The notes under the pieces are model-generated. The model saw only the letters and a list, made by a program, of their open reading frames with translations, did not search any database and had not been told where the DNA came from. Positions 16,638 to 24,790 of a stretch of 64,000 bases of DNA are shown here, one piece after another; within the stretch, counting starts at the first letter, position 1; every line of letters begins with the position of its first letter. Source of the stretch: Paenimyroides ummariense (GTDB taxonomy: Bacteria > Bacteroidota > Bacteroidia > Flavobacteriales > Flavobacteriaceae); the NCBI RefSeq assembly GCF_900115115.1, contig NZ_FOVI01000016.1, positions 1 through 64,000 on the forward strand, written 5' to 3'. A program made the position numbers and the translations under genes.

Positions 16638-17156
16638 ATGAAAAATCTATTTTTAATTCTCGCATTCCTCATTTCAGGAATAGGATATGCCCAAACAAAA
16701 AATAATTCAGAATCTAATTTGGATGGCTTATGCGCAGTTGTTTCAAGTCTTAGAGAAGAATCTGCTGAAAGTGAACATGAATATGTTTATCAAACTAAAA
16801 TTCTCTCCGCTGCGGGTGTTAGTAATGAAGACAGTGAAGAAACAATCAGAAAGAAGGTTCAAACTTTTTGGAAACAAAATGAAGCAAAGTTAATTTGTGA
16901 TTCTCCCGATTTTAACGTCCCCAATGGTTCTATTGTCAAATTCGCTGTTGCAAGAAGATTCGAGGCTTTTATTGATGATGTTACTGAAAGTTGGGGAGTT
17001 GATTTGAACAAAATTGATTCAAGCGACAACCGGACCGTTCTTGATTATGTAAAATCAGAGATTGAAAAACATAAAGAAACGCCAATCGAATCAATATTAA
17101 AAAGATACTATAGGAAACTACGAGCCGCCGGCGCAAAACATAAGTCGGAATTGTAG
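16638..17156 (+). CDS. ankyrin-like exported protein, array copy 2 (type A)
   Basis: The chosen start MKNLFLILAFLISGIGYAQ gives a normal signal peptide. A frame from 16614 would add MNIKNFTN, which is the start of the type B genes left in front of a type A gene, a scar of recombination. The mature protein is close to copy 1: NLDGLCAVV, KLICDS, the ankyrin-like VKFAVARRFEAFIDDVTES, DSSDNRTVLDY, and RKLRAAGAKHKSEL at the end. A periplasmic location is expected. The function is unknown. Confidence 0.75.
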   Translation: MKNLFLILAFLISGIGYAQTKNNSESNLDGLCAVVSSLREESAESEHEYVYQTKILSAAGVSNEDSEETIRKKVQTFWKQNEAKLICDSPDFNVPNGSIVKFAVARRFEAFIDDVTESWGVDLNKIDSSDNRTVLDYVKSEIEKHKETPIESILKRYYRKLRAAGAKHKSEL

Positions 17157-17178
17157 CCCGTAAAAAAAGCCTGAAATT

Positions 17179-17736
17179 ATGAACATAAAAATTCCAAAAA
17201 TAACGGCATGTATTCTTTTATCGGTATTGCCCTGCACCGTTTTTTGTCAGGATAAAATCGACTTTTCAAAATGCAAACCGACAATGCCCAATCCGGGAAA
17301 GTTTGGCAGCGATGTTTATACTAAAAAAACCTATAAAGGGGCAGACGGGAATTTCGATTATACATATCAGCAAGTGATGTTCGAATCAGCTTGTGTCGAC
17401 GTGGAGAATATGACAGAAAAAGAAATCGGACAAAAACTTCGAGATTGGTGGGATTTGTACAAAGGGAAACTTTTAATTGATAGTTGGAATTTTAATGTCA
17501 CATATGGAAGCATATTTAAATATGCCATTTATGGCGGTGTAACAGCTTTCATAGACGATGTCATCTATTACAAATTCGATCTAAATTTTGTGGATGAATC
17601 GGACGGAAGAACAGTTCTTGATTACACAAGAGATGAAATGAAAAAACACGAAGAAAATTCCGCGATAAGAAAATGGCTTAAAGACACTTACGAAAAGCTA
17701 AGAAAAGCCGGCGCAAAACATAAATCGGAATTGTAA
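17179..17736 (+). CDS. ankyrin-like exported protein, array copy 3 (type B)
   Basis: A 185-residue protein with signal peptide ending VFCQ, then DKIDFSKCKPTMPNPGKFG, which is the type B N-terminus. The ankyrin-like part is FKYAIYGGVTAFIDDVIYYK, DESDGRTVLDYTRDEMKK and KLRKAGAKHKSEL. The second conserved Cys of the other copies (LICDS/LTCDN) is replaced here (LLIDSWNF), so a disulfide shared by the siblings may be missing. An unpaired change of this sort suggests divergence in binding partner or relaxed constraint. Confidence 0.75.
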   Translation: MNIKIPKITACILLSVLPCTVFCQDKIDFSKCKPTMPNPGKFGSDVYTKKTYKGADGNFDYTYQQVMFESACVDVENMTEKEIGQKLRDWWDLYKGKLLIDSWNFNVTYGSIFKYAIYGGVTAFIDDVIYYKFDLNFVDESDGRTVLDYTRDEMKKHEENSAIRKWLKDTYEKLRKAGAKHKSEL

Positions 17737-17759
17737 CATGTAAACAAAAACCTCAAATT

Positions 17760-18317
17760 ATGAACATAAAAATTTCCAAAATAACGGCAAGTATTCTTTT
17801 ATCGGTATTGTTCAACACTGCTTTTTGTCAGGATAAAATTGACTTTTCAAAATGCAAACCCACAATGCCCAATCCGAGACATTTTTGTGGAGAAGTTGGC
17901 GCCAAAGGTAGTTATAAAGGAGCAGATGGCAGCTTTGATTACTCATACCAGAAAATAATGTATGACTCCGCCTGTGCTGATTTAGACAACATGCCTGAAA
18001 AAGAAGTAAATCAAAAGCTCCGTGATTGGTGGGATCTCTATAAGGATAAACTCACTTGTGACAATGTACAGTTTAATGTTCCTAATGGCAGTGTATTTAA
18101 ATTTGCAATAAGAGCAAACCTAACTGCTTTTATTGATGATGCAATCTATGCAAAATTCGATTTAAATTATGTTGATAAAGCAGATGGAAGGACTGTTCTT
18201 GATTATACAAAAGATGAGCTTAATAAACAAACTACATCGTCTCCAATAAGAAAAGTTCTTCAGGAGTATTATGATAGATTGAGAGCCGCCGGCGCAAAAC
18301 ATAAATCGGAATTGTAA
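17760..18317 (+). CDS. ankyrin-like exported protein, array copy 4 (type B)
   Basis: A 185-residue sibling of copy 3, sharing the signal region (MNIKISKITASILLSVL) and DKIDFSKCKPTMPNPRHF. It keeps both Cys of the family (YDSACADL, LTCDNVQFNV). The C-terminal half has FKFAIRANLTAFIDDAIYAK, DKADGRTVLDYTKDEL and DRLRAAGAKHKSEL. It is followed 20 bases later by the intact zinc-ribbon gene, probably in the same transcript. Confidence 0.75.
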   Translation: MNIKISKITASILLSVLFNTAFCQDKIDFSKCKPTMPNPRHFCGEVGAKGSYKGADGSFDYSYQKIMYDSACADLDNMPEKEVNQKLRDWWDLYKDKLTCDNVQFNVPNGSVFKFAIRANLTAFIDDAIYAKFDLNYVDKADGRTVLDYTKDELNKQTTSSPIRKVLQEYYDRLRAAGAKHKSEL

Positions 18318-18337
18318 CAAAATAAAAATTGAGTAAA

Positions 18338-18781
18338 ATGCCTAACCGCTTTCAAGACGAAAACAAAATTCTATCCGACTTTTATGGTGAAGTTTGGGTA
18401 AAATGCCCGCAATGCAACAAAAAAGCCATTGCAACAGCAGACTATGATAAAAAAGAAGCACGCTTGTATTGTGAAAGCTGTGGCTATAACAAACAAACAT
18501 CTACCGAAACATCGGTTTTTGGTATAAAAGGAAATTGGGAAATGGCAGCACATGGTTATTTTAATGCCAAACTATGGCTGCAATATTCGTTTAAGAACGA
18601 TGTATTTTATGCTTACAATAATGAACATCTCCATTACTTGGAACAATACATTGCCGCCGGGTTACGTGAACATAAAAACAGAAAGGGTTTTACACTTTTA
18701 GAAAAGTTACCCAAGTTTTACCACGAAGCTAAAAATCGTGGCGCACTGCTTAGGATTATCCAAAAGTTAAAGGTGAAATAA
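18338..18781 (+). CDS. zinc-ribbon protein
   Basis: A 147-residue cytoplasmic protein from MPNRFQDENKIL; a TTG three codons earlier is a weaker start. CPQC and CESC spaced by about 24 residues make a TFIIB-like zinc ribbon. The remainder (NWEMAAHGYFNAKLWLQYSF and LHYLEQYIAAGLREHK) is mostly helical, with the tail LLRIIQKLKVK. I have seen this architecture as unnamed proteins in Bacteroidota; the role is unknown. A decayed copy lies on the other side of the ankyrin-like array. Confidence 0.78.
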   Translation: MPNRFQDENKILSDFYGEVWVKCPQCNKKAIATADYDKKEARLYCESCGYNKQTSTETSVFGIKGNWEMAAHGYFNAKLWLQYSFKNDVFYAYNNEHLHYLEQYIAAGLREHKNRKGFTLLEKLPKFYHEAKNRGALLRIIQKLKVK

Positions 18782-19029
18782 GTAATCTATTGGAATATTA
18801 ACTAGAATTAATCTTTTGTCAATTTTAAATAAGACAACTTTATTTTTTTTGAATTATCTTCTCAGATACCGAATGTTTCTGCTAAAGTAAACATTAAGAT
18901 AATAGGTGTAAATAAATACGTTTGATTTTGATATGTCTTATACTAATTTTGTTCCTGTAATAGCATGCCAACAATATCAGTGATACAATTATGATAGGGC
19001 TGCTTATTAAAACATATTTATTGTTTTAA

Positions 19030-19785
19030 TTAGTAATTATCTTCAATATATTTTTTTGCTTCGTTTTGTGACATTGCAGCAAAATTCCTGTAACGGTAAT
19101 GTACGTCTATTATTTCTTCCAATGCTGCAGCAACCAACTCTTTGTTTTTCCACCTTTTTAAATGTGCAACGACTATTTGAATACAGCCTTTTTTATATGC
19201 TATCTGTCCGATAACGTGTACCAAAGTATTTCTAACCCTTGAAGTTTTGTCGTGTTGCAGTTCCTCTAACAATGGTAAAATATCTTTAGGATATTTTCTA
19301 CCCCGAAGTTCTATCCCATGGCAGATTTCCCGCCTGATTTCTTTGTCTTTATGATGAAGATACTTCCTTGCCCACTTTAAAACAGGTTCAGGGTTTACCT
19401 CTCCCATTTTCTTTATAGAACCAATAACGGCATTTCGTGGCGAATGATGTAAGTCAAACAATCCTTCATCAAAAAAATGCTGTACTTCTTCAAACTGTAT
19501 TTTGCCAATTTCCCCTGCGGAATTGATAACGGTTTGCCGAATTTTAAAATTGTGGTTGTGTAATAAACTTTCTAAACAAGCAATGATTTTGAGTTGTAAC
19601 TCTTTGTTTTCAAAATAAATTCTCCAAATGGATAAATAAGCCGCTTTTCGGATATATGTATCTTCATCAGAAAAGTAGCGGGTGATTTTTTTTGTTTCGG
19701 AATTAAGCAGATCATTGTTGATGTCATCTTTGATTTGTTCAACCAATGTTGCACGTTCTTGTTTGGAAAGGTTGTAAAAGGCCAT
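19030..19785 (-). CDS. HEAT-repeat protein
   Basis: A 251-residue soluble protein built of about six HEAT-like helical repeats: TRYFSDEDTYIRKAAYLSIWR, HNFKIRQTVINSAGEIGKIQ, HSPRNAVIGSIKKMGEV, HKDKEIRREICHGIELRG, KTSRVRNTLVHVIGQIA. Such scaffolds bind proteins or nucleic acids, and DNA-alkylation-repeat proteins share this shape, but no AlkD catalytic residues are evident. It lies 2 bases after a broken HEAT gene on the same strand. Confidence 0.8.
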   Translation of the reverse strand: MAFYNLSKQERATLVEQIKDDINNDLLNSETKKITRYFSDEDTYIRKAAYLSIWRIYFENKELQLKIIACLESLLHNHNFKIRQTVINSAGEIGKIQFEEVQHFFDEGLFDLHHSPRNAVIGSIKKMGEVNPEPVLKWARKYLHHKDKEIRREICHGIELRGRKYPKDILPLLEELQHDKTSRVRNTLVHVIGQIAYKKGCIQIVVAHLKRWKNKELVAAALEEIIDVHYRYRNFAAMSQNEAKKYIEDNY

Positions 19786-19787
19786 TA

Positions 19788-20086
19788 TTATTTTGCAATT
19801 TTTTTTAATACATCAACATATTTTTTCTTTACTCCATTATCATTTTCCTTTTTGCTAAGTATTTCAATTTTGGGTAATAACATTTCCACTATTATCGGTC
19901 TTCAGTTTAAGTATTTCGGCTAATGCGTAAGCGGCTGCCCAGCGAACAACTGTTCCATTTGTTTCAGCATTTGGAAGTAGATTCCTAATTGTCTCATCAA
20001 GCTGAGTTGGAAAAAGTTTCTTCGATAATCCTACTCGCCTTTTTGATCCTGAATTTATTTTGGACGTTAGCGATTTGAATTTTCAT
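19788..20086 (-). pseudogene. broken HEAT-repeat gene upstream of the intact one
   Basis: Coherent protein is spread over three frames. The ATG at 20086 opens a frame that ends after about 30 codons. Another frame reads RVGLSKKLFPTQLDETIRNL then TVVRWAAAYALAEILKLK. A third ends LLPKIEILSKKENDNGVKKK with YVDVLKKIAK, finishing at 19788. RWAAAYALAEI is a typical HEAT helix. At least two frameshifts separate the parts. A much larger original gene may have been deleted internally. Confidence 0.75.
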
Positions 20087-20099
20087 TTTTGAAATTGTA

Positions 20100-21287
20100 T
20101 TACTTTTCTGTGAGTTCAGTTAACGCTGTTGTTTGGCTTTTTAAAAGTCTACGGGTTTTCCATTTTAATGCAACAAAACTTAAGGTTCCACATACTAAAG
20201 CAATAATAAGCATATTTATAATGTAAGGATACGTTAAATCTACCGTTCCGTTTTCGATAATCAGAATTCTAAAAGCGGGTAAAAAATGCGTTAACGGGAT
20301 TCCGCTTGCAATAACTTGAATCCATTGCGGCATTTGACTTAAAGGCCAGGTAAACCCTGAAATCATAAAACTTGGCGTTGCCACAACCATTAAAATTTCG
20401 GTTGCTTTTAATTGGTTCGGAATTAAAATACTAATCAAAATTCCGATGAAGCAAACTGCTACTATAAAAACACCGGCAATTAAAGTAAGTGCACCTAAAT
20501 TATTGTAAAACGGAATGTTAAACCACCAGGTAAATGCCCAATACATAAGCCAAACCGCAAAACTCATAATTAAATACGGAATTATTTTAACCGCAATTAA
20601 CGAGAAGGTATTTTTAGTTTGTTTTACTAAATTGATAAATGTTCCGTTTTCGAATTCTGAAGCAAAAGAAAGCGCTAAACCAAGTAATAAAACCTGTTGT
20701 AAAACGGTAGCCAAAACTCCTGGCCACAAGAAATACATATAGTTTGTACTTCGATTGTTCTTTTTAATAAAAGTTGTTTTAAATGGTTCGTATTGGCTCA
20801 TAATCAAACTTTCGGGTGTTCCTTGTTTGCGCAAAGTTTCGATTTGAGTTCCAACTTTTAAAGTTCCTAAAACAACCTGCAGAGCGCCCGAAGCGTAATT
20901 TGCCGTTAAAACATTCGATGTATTTACAATCGTTGTAATTTCGGGATACTGTTTTGTTAAAACATCTTTTTCGAACCCTTTTGGAATTAAAACCACACAA
21001 GCCGCATCTTTTTCAATCATCAATCTGTCTAACTTTTGTGTATCGAATTGCAACGCCGAAATCGTTAAAATTTCGTTATCCTGCATCATTTCTATTGCTT
21101 TGGAACTCATAGAAGATTGATCTTCGTCTACAACAACAATTGGCAAATCTGTTACTTTTCCTTTGCTGTAAACATATCCAATCAAAATTCCATATAACAA
21201 CGGAGCTCCAAAAAAAAGCATTTTAAGTACATCGTTGCCCCAAAACAATTTAAATTCTCTTTTTAATAAATTTAAAAACGTTTTCAT
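20100..21287 (-). CDS. ABC-2 type export permease
   Basis: A 395-residue inner-membrane protein: one helix near the start (MLFFGAPLLYGILIGYVYS), a large extracytoplasmic domain (about 45-180), then five helices, including GVLATVLQQVLLLGLALSFA and ILMVVATPSFMISGFTWPLSQMP, which is the ABC-2 permease signature region. It belongs to the YhiH/YbhR-like group that works with HlyD-type adaptors and TolC. It is the last gene of the operon, one base after the adaptor stop. No ATPase gene is present in the operon, so energy may come from a subunit elsewhere or this is a different type of transporter. Confidence 0.88.
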   Translation of the reverse strand: MKTFLNLLKREFKLFWGNDVLKMLFFGAPLLYGILIGYVYSKGKVTDLPIVVVDEDQSSMSSKAIEMMQDNEILTISALQFDTQKLDRLMIEKDAACVVLIPKGFEKDVLTKQYPEITTIVNTSNVLTANYASGALQVVLGTLKVGTQIETLRKQGTPESLIMSQYEPFKTTFIKKNNRSTNYMYFLWPGVLATVLQQVLLLGLALSFASEFENGTFINLVKQTKNTFSLIAVKIIPYLIMSFAVWLMYWAFTWWFNIPFYNNLGALTLIAGVFIVAVCFIGILISILIPNQLKATEILMVVATPSFMISGFTWPLSQMPQWIQVIASGIPLTHFLPAFRILIIENGTVDLTYPYIINMLIIALVCGTLSFVALKWKTRRLLKSQTTALTELTEK

Positions 21288-21288
21288 G

Positions 21289-22242
21289 TTATTTCTTTAG
21301 GGTTACCGTAGATTTAGCTAACAGATCTTTCGCATCTTGCAATTGCGTTGGGCGAACTGTTACTTCGTATAAAGGATCCTGAATATCATAATCAGGATAA
21401 GCCGTGGCAATATTCGCGTACGCGCCAATTTGTTTTACGTTTTGAATCGTTCCTGCAATATCAACTTTTTTATACGCAACATGAACCGAAACCGTTTTTC
21501 CTTTTTCGTAAGCCGAAATACTGCTTTCAGGAACCGTAAATCTAAAATAAGTTGTCTCGGGCAATGAACCTTTAAACAACGTATAACCAGGCAAAGCCAG
21601 TTCGCCCAATTTAAGCGTTACTACTTCTATTTTCATATCCTGAGGCGCAACAATGTAACGTTCTTTTTCTGCAACAGCAACTTCTTGTAAAGCTCCTAAA
21701 GCACGATCTTGTTGCCCTAAAGCCATAGTTTGCTGTTCTAATCTAACGCCGTTTTTAACATCAGCAATTTCAGCATCTACCGCAATTAATTGTGCTTGCG
21801 CTCCTTGATATTTCGCAAAAACTTCGTCGTACTGCTGTTGCGGAACTAAAGAATCTTTTACCATTGCTTCTAATCGGCTTAATGATTTTTTTGCAAATTG
21901 ATATTGCTCGGTCAACGCAGCTTTTTTAGCATTCAATTGTTTTAATTGATTCGAAGTGGCTCCGTGAACACTCATTTCGTATTGGGCTTCAGCCGATTTC
22001 ACAGCTCCTTGTGCTTGTGCTTTTTTAGCGGCAACTTCCGGAATATCTAAAATTGCCAAAGTATCTCCCTTTTTTACAAAATCACCTTCCTTAACCAATA
22101 TTTTATCAATTCTGCCGGCTAATTTTCCAACAACAGCAATTTCGTCCCGTTCTATTTTTCCTTGGATTGATTTTGCAACTTCTGATTTGTTTGAACATGA
22201 AGCTATTGTGCAAATACCTATAACTACTAATAACTTTTTCAT
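21289..22242 (-). CDS. HlyD family periplasmic adaptor
   Basis: A 317-residue membrane-fusion protein with a lipoprotein-like start (VVIGICTIASCSNKSEV, Cys at 16). The lipoyl-like half motif IAVVGKLAGRIDKILVKEGDFVKKGDTLAILD is followed by a coiled-coil hairpin (AAKKAQAQGAVKSAEAQYE to VRLEQQTMALGQQDRAL) and the returning barrel FRFTVPESSISAYEKGKTVSV. It links the inner-membrane permease to the TolC-type channel. It starts 2 bases after the channel gene. Confidence 0.92.
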   Translation of the reverse strand: MKKLLVVIGICTIASCSNKSEVAKSIQGKIERDEIAVVGKLAGRIDKILVKEGDFVKKGDTLAILDIPEVAAKKAQAQGAVKSAEAQYEMSVHGATSNQLKQLNAKKAALTEQYQFAKKSLSRLEAMVKDSLVPQQQYDEVFAKYQGAQAQLIAVDAEIADVKNGVRLEQQTMALGQQDRALGALQEVAVAEKERYIVAPQDMKIEVVTLKLGELALPGYTLFKGSLPETTYFRFTVPESSISAYEKGKTVSVHVAYKKVDIAGTIQNVKQIGAYANIATAYPDYDIQDPLYEVTVRPTQLQDAKDLLAKSTVTLKK

Positions 22243-22244
22243 AA

Positions 22245-23621
22245 CTAATTATTTTTTATATACTGAAGCAAACTACCCGAAGCCTGATAAACATCAATTG
22301 CTGCTTGCCTTTGTTTTATAGTGGTTTCTATTTTATTTAAAGATTCCTTGTAAATATCGTTTTCGGCTGATAATCGGTCTGTAACGCTGATTAAACCGGC
22401 TCTGTATTGTTTAGAAGCAACTTCGTTATTATTTTTTGCAATAGCTTCGCGTTGTTTTGCAATATCTAATTGTTTTAAAGAAGTTGCATAATCTTTTTTC
22501 GTTTTTTCTAATTGAAGTACGATTTTCTCTTCTGTGTCAATTCGTTTTGCTTCAATTTGTTTTTTGTTTAATTGTGCTGTTTCTAACTTGTGTTTTCGTT
22601 CAAAACCAGAAAAAAGTTCCCATTTCATTGCTACACCCACCATCCACGTAGGATTCATAGTTAATGCATTCATTTTTAGATTTGCGGTTCTGTTTATATT
22701 GGATAACGGAATATCGATTTCGCTATTGAAAATAGAGGTGTATGAATACCCTCCGAAAGCTCCTATAGAGGGTAAAAAGGTTCCTTTTTCTTTTTTAATG
22801 GCATATTCCGCGGCTTCATCGAACGATTGTAGGGCTAATAATTCATTTCGATTATTTGAATTTAAATCTTCAAAAATCAAAATAGGATCTACATTGTGTT
22901 GAATTTTTAAAACTTTTTCAGTAGACCAACCCGTTGCTTGCTGAATTTTTAAAGCCAATAAGTCCTTTTTATTTAAAACGTCTTGCTTCCTGGTTTCCAG
23001 TTCTAGCGTTGCCAGTTTAATTTTATCACGATCGTACGGAATCGCTAAACCTTGTGATATGGCTTTTTCAACACGTTCGTTTTCTTTTTCCAGCCTTTTT
23101 TCACTGTCTTGAATAAGGGCTTCTGCCACATTCAACATTTGTAACTGATCTAAATCCAATAGCAACTCACGAACTACCTGATCTTTCCGCAACTCCATCA
23201 TATAACTAGTTCCATCAGCTTTACTTTGTAGTGCTTTGGTACCATTATAGATCTGTCCGCCACTAAATAAAATCGCCTTTGCCGTAACCCCCGCATGAAA
23301 AGCTTGCCCTTTTGTTGAAAAATCAGCCGATCCTGCAAAAAGCTGGGCTCCTGTAATAGGCAGTTGAATTGTTGGAATATCCAAAGATCCTTCACTGTTT
23401 AAATACCCATAAAGTGCATTTGCTTCGACTTTTGGAATGTACTTGGCTTTCACCGAACGAACCTCGTTTTGAAGTTTTTCTTTTTCTAAATTATTCGTAA
23501 AAATTTCAACATCTTTATTTAATGCAGCTTCAATTAAAGTGTTTACCTCCTTTTCGACAAGAATTTGACTAAAACCTAGCTGAGCAGACAATACTCCAAA
23601 AAATAAATAAATTCGTTTCAT
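22245..23621 (-). CDS. TolC family outer-membrane efflux channel
   Basis: A 458-residue outer-membrane factor with signal peptide (FFGVLSAQLGFSQ). Two long helical hairpins are visible, at about 30-220 and 260-450. Typical stretches are EVRSVKAKYIPKVEANALYGY, WELFSGFERKHKLETAQLN and NEVASKQYRAGLISVTDRLSAEND. It begins 5 bases after the MarR gene, so all four genes are probably one transcript. Confidence 0.93.
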   Translation of the reverse strand: MKRIYLFFGVLSAQLGFSQILVEKEVNTLIEAALNKDVEIFTNNLEKEKLQNEVRSVKAKYIPKVEANALYGYLNSEGSLDIPTIQLPITGAQLFAGSADFSTKGQAFHAGVTAKAILFSGGQIYNGTKALQSKADGTSYMMELRKDQVVRELLLDLDQLQMLNVAEALIQDSEKRLEKENERVEKAISQGLAIPYDRDKIKLATLELETRKQDVLNKKDLLALKIQQATGWSTEKVLKIQHNVDPILIFEDLNSNNRNELLALQSFDEAAEYAIKKEKGTFLPSIGAFGGYSYTSIFNSEIDIPLSNINRTANLKMNALTMNPTWMVGVAMKWELFSGFERKHKLETAQLNKKQIEAKRIDTEEKIVLQLEKTKKDYATSLKQLDIAKQREAIAKNNNEVASKQYRAGLISVTDRLSAENDIYKESLNKIETTIKQRQAAIDVYQASGSLLQYIKNN

Positions 23622-23625
23622 AGCT

Positions 23626-24069
23626 TTATTTTATATTATCATATACAATTTGAAAAGCATCGCGGATTATTACAATTTGTTCTTCTGTTAATCCTTTTGT
23701 AGCTTTTTCAATAGTTTTACTTACTACATTTAAAATGGGGTCTTGCATTTCTTTTCCGCTATCAGTCAGAAATATCAAATTTAATCGTCGGTCAGTTTTA
23801 TGATTTCTACGCTCCACAAAACCTAATTTTTCCAAGTTATCCACTAAACGAGTAACACTTGGCTTATCTCGGCTAGTGGCTTCAGCCAGAAACTGTTGTG
23901 AAACCCCGTCTGTATGATACAAAATAGCCAAGATAGACCATTGTTCGCGGCTTAAGTTTATTCCTTCATTTTTAAACTGCTGGCCTAAATATCTATTCAA
24001 TAGTAAAGGCACTCGGCCTGCCAGTAAGTTATATTTATTCTCATTTGTTAACAAATTTGTCACATTCAT
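23626..24069 (-). CDS. MarR family repressor of the efflux operon
   Basis: A 147-residue winged-helix protein. LSREQWSILAILYHTDGVSQQFLAEATSRDKPSVTRLVDNLEKLGFVERR is the MarR DNA-binding core, followed by NHKTDRRLNLIFLTDSG, the wing. It is first in the export operon, and two similar dyads lie directly upstream, so autoregulation with relief by the exported substrate is the probable scheme. Confidence 0.93.
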   Translation of the reverse strand: MNVTNLLTNENKYNLLAGRVPLLLNRYLGQQFKNEGINLSREQWSILAILYHTDGVSQQFLAEATSRDKPSVTRLVDNLEKLGFVERRNHKTDRRLNLIFLTDSGKEMQDPILNVVSKTIEKATKGLTEEQIVIIRDAFQIVYDNIK

Positions 24070-24074
24070 AATTA

Positions 24075-24127
24075 TAGTTGTTTAAACAACTACAAAGTTA
24101 CATAATAAATAGTTGTTTGTGCAACTG
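24075..24127. promoter_or_regulatory. paired MarR operator candidates
   Basis: The perfect 18-bp palindrome TAGTTGTTTAAACAACTA (24075-24092) is followed by an imperfect copy TAGTTGTTTGTGCAACTG (24110-24127). The centres are 35 bases apart, about 3.3 helical turns. The first site starts 6 bases from the marR start codon. Confidence 0.75.
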
Positions 24128-24671
24128 TTTTTTTAAATAATTATTTCATTTCAACTTTTTGTAGGTTTTAAAAAATAGTTTATCAACAGTAATACAGCAA
24201 AAGTAGCTATATTAAAAATACTAAATTTTAACATGTATTAATTATAAATGTAAATGTTTTTAGTTATATTTTTCGTTTTAATAATAAGGAATTAATAGTT
24301 TGATGCATTTGATAATATATGCAAATCCAATATTTCCCATATCAGCAACATGGAAAAACAAGCTGTTTAAAGACCCCTACTTTGTTTTATTAGACAAGCT
24401 TTGGGTAATACCCCTTTGAGTAATGAGCCTCACTAATTAAAGTTTAAGATCTATCTGAAGATGCAAAAATTAGCAAATGTATCTCTTACCCTAGACAAGG
24501 ATGTGATAAAAGTAAAATGGATTCAAAACTGTAAGTTCTCTTCAGTATAGTAGATTATTTAATTGTTGAATATTCTGCTAAAGAAGATAATGAGGGAGTC
24601 AAAACTATATCGCAAGATACAGTTCTTTGGGTGAGCACTCTCGGAAGATTAACAATGATAAAATCTAATAC
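24128..24671. other. gene-free stretch with a possible short relic
   Basis: On the plus strand an ATG near 24460 opens MQKLANVSLTLDKDVIKVKW and stops after 31 codons. A second frame follows (IVEYSAKEDNEGVKTISQ). The two may be pieces of one vanished gene, which I do not recognise. The rest is AT-rich. Confidence 0.3.
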
Positions 24672-24702
24672 AAAAAAGACAGCTTTTAGGACTGTCTTTT
24701 TT
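24672..24702. terminator. symmetrical terminator
   Basis: A perfect 11-bp stem (AAAAAAGACAG with CTGTCTTTTTT) and a 9-base loop, with A and T runs on either side. It lies about 90 bases beyond the stop of the minus-strand META gene, and would also end any plus-strand transcript from the relic upstream. Confidence 0.85.
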
Positions 24703-24790
24703 ACATATGAATTCCACGAACTAGCAAATTTTATGCACTGGATGAAATTTTCGCACTGTTCTTTTTCAATGTTTATGTTAGAAATTATTT

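Larger units (their letters stand above)
16072..18317 (+). repeat. tandem array of four paralogous ankyrin-like genes
   Basis: Four genes of 172-185 codons stand head to tail with 20-25 bases (47 before copy 2's chosen start) between them. They form two sub-types, A (16072, 16638) and B (17179, 17760). The last 30 or so bases of every copy are almost identical (GCCGGCGCAAAA...TCGGAATTGTA), while internal parts have diverged strongly. Spacers and the start region (AAATTATGAACATAAAAA) are also repeated. This pattern fits repeated unequal crossing-over with the 3' ends kept alike by conversion. Confidence 0.9.

Noticed and set aside
16560..18317. All array proteins end in KSEL, like a eukaryotic ER-retention signal
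   Set aside because: KSEL is only a weak variant of KDEL and the proteins end with a normal ankyrin-like helix; four paralogues sharing one end explains it. No other host-directed feature is present.
24456..24660. Short protein-like frames MQKLANVSLTLDKDVIKVKW and IVEYSAKEDNEGVKTISQ as a real gene
   Set aside because: Both are interrupted after 15-31 codons with no recognisable family; noted only as a possible relic.
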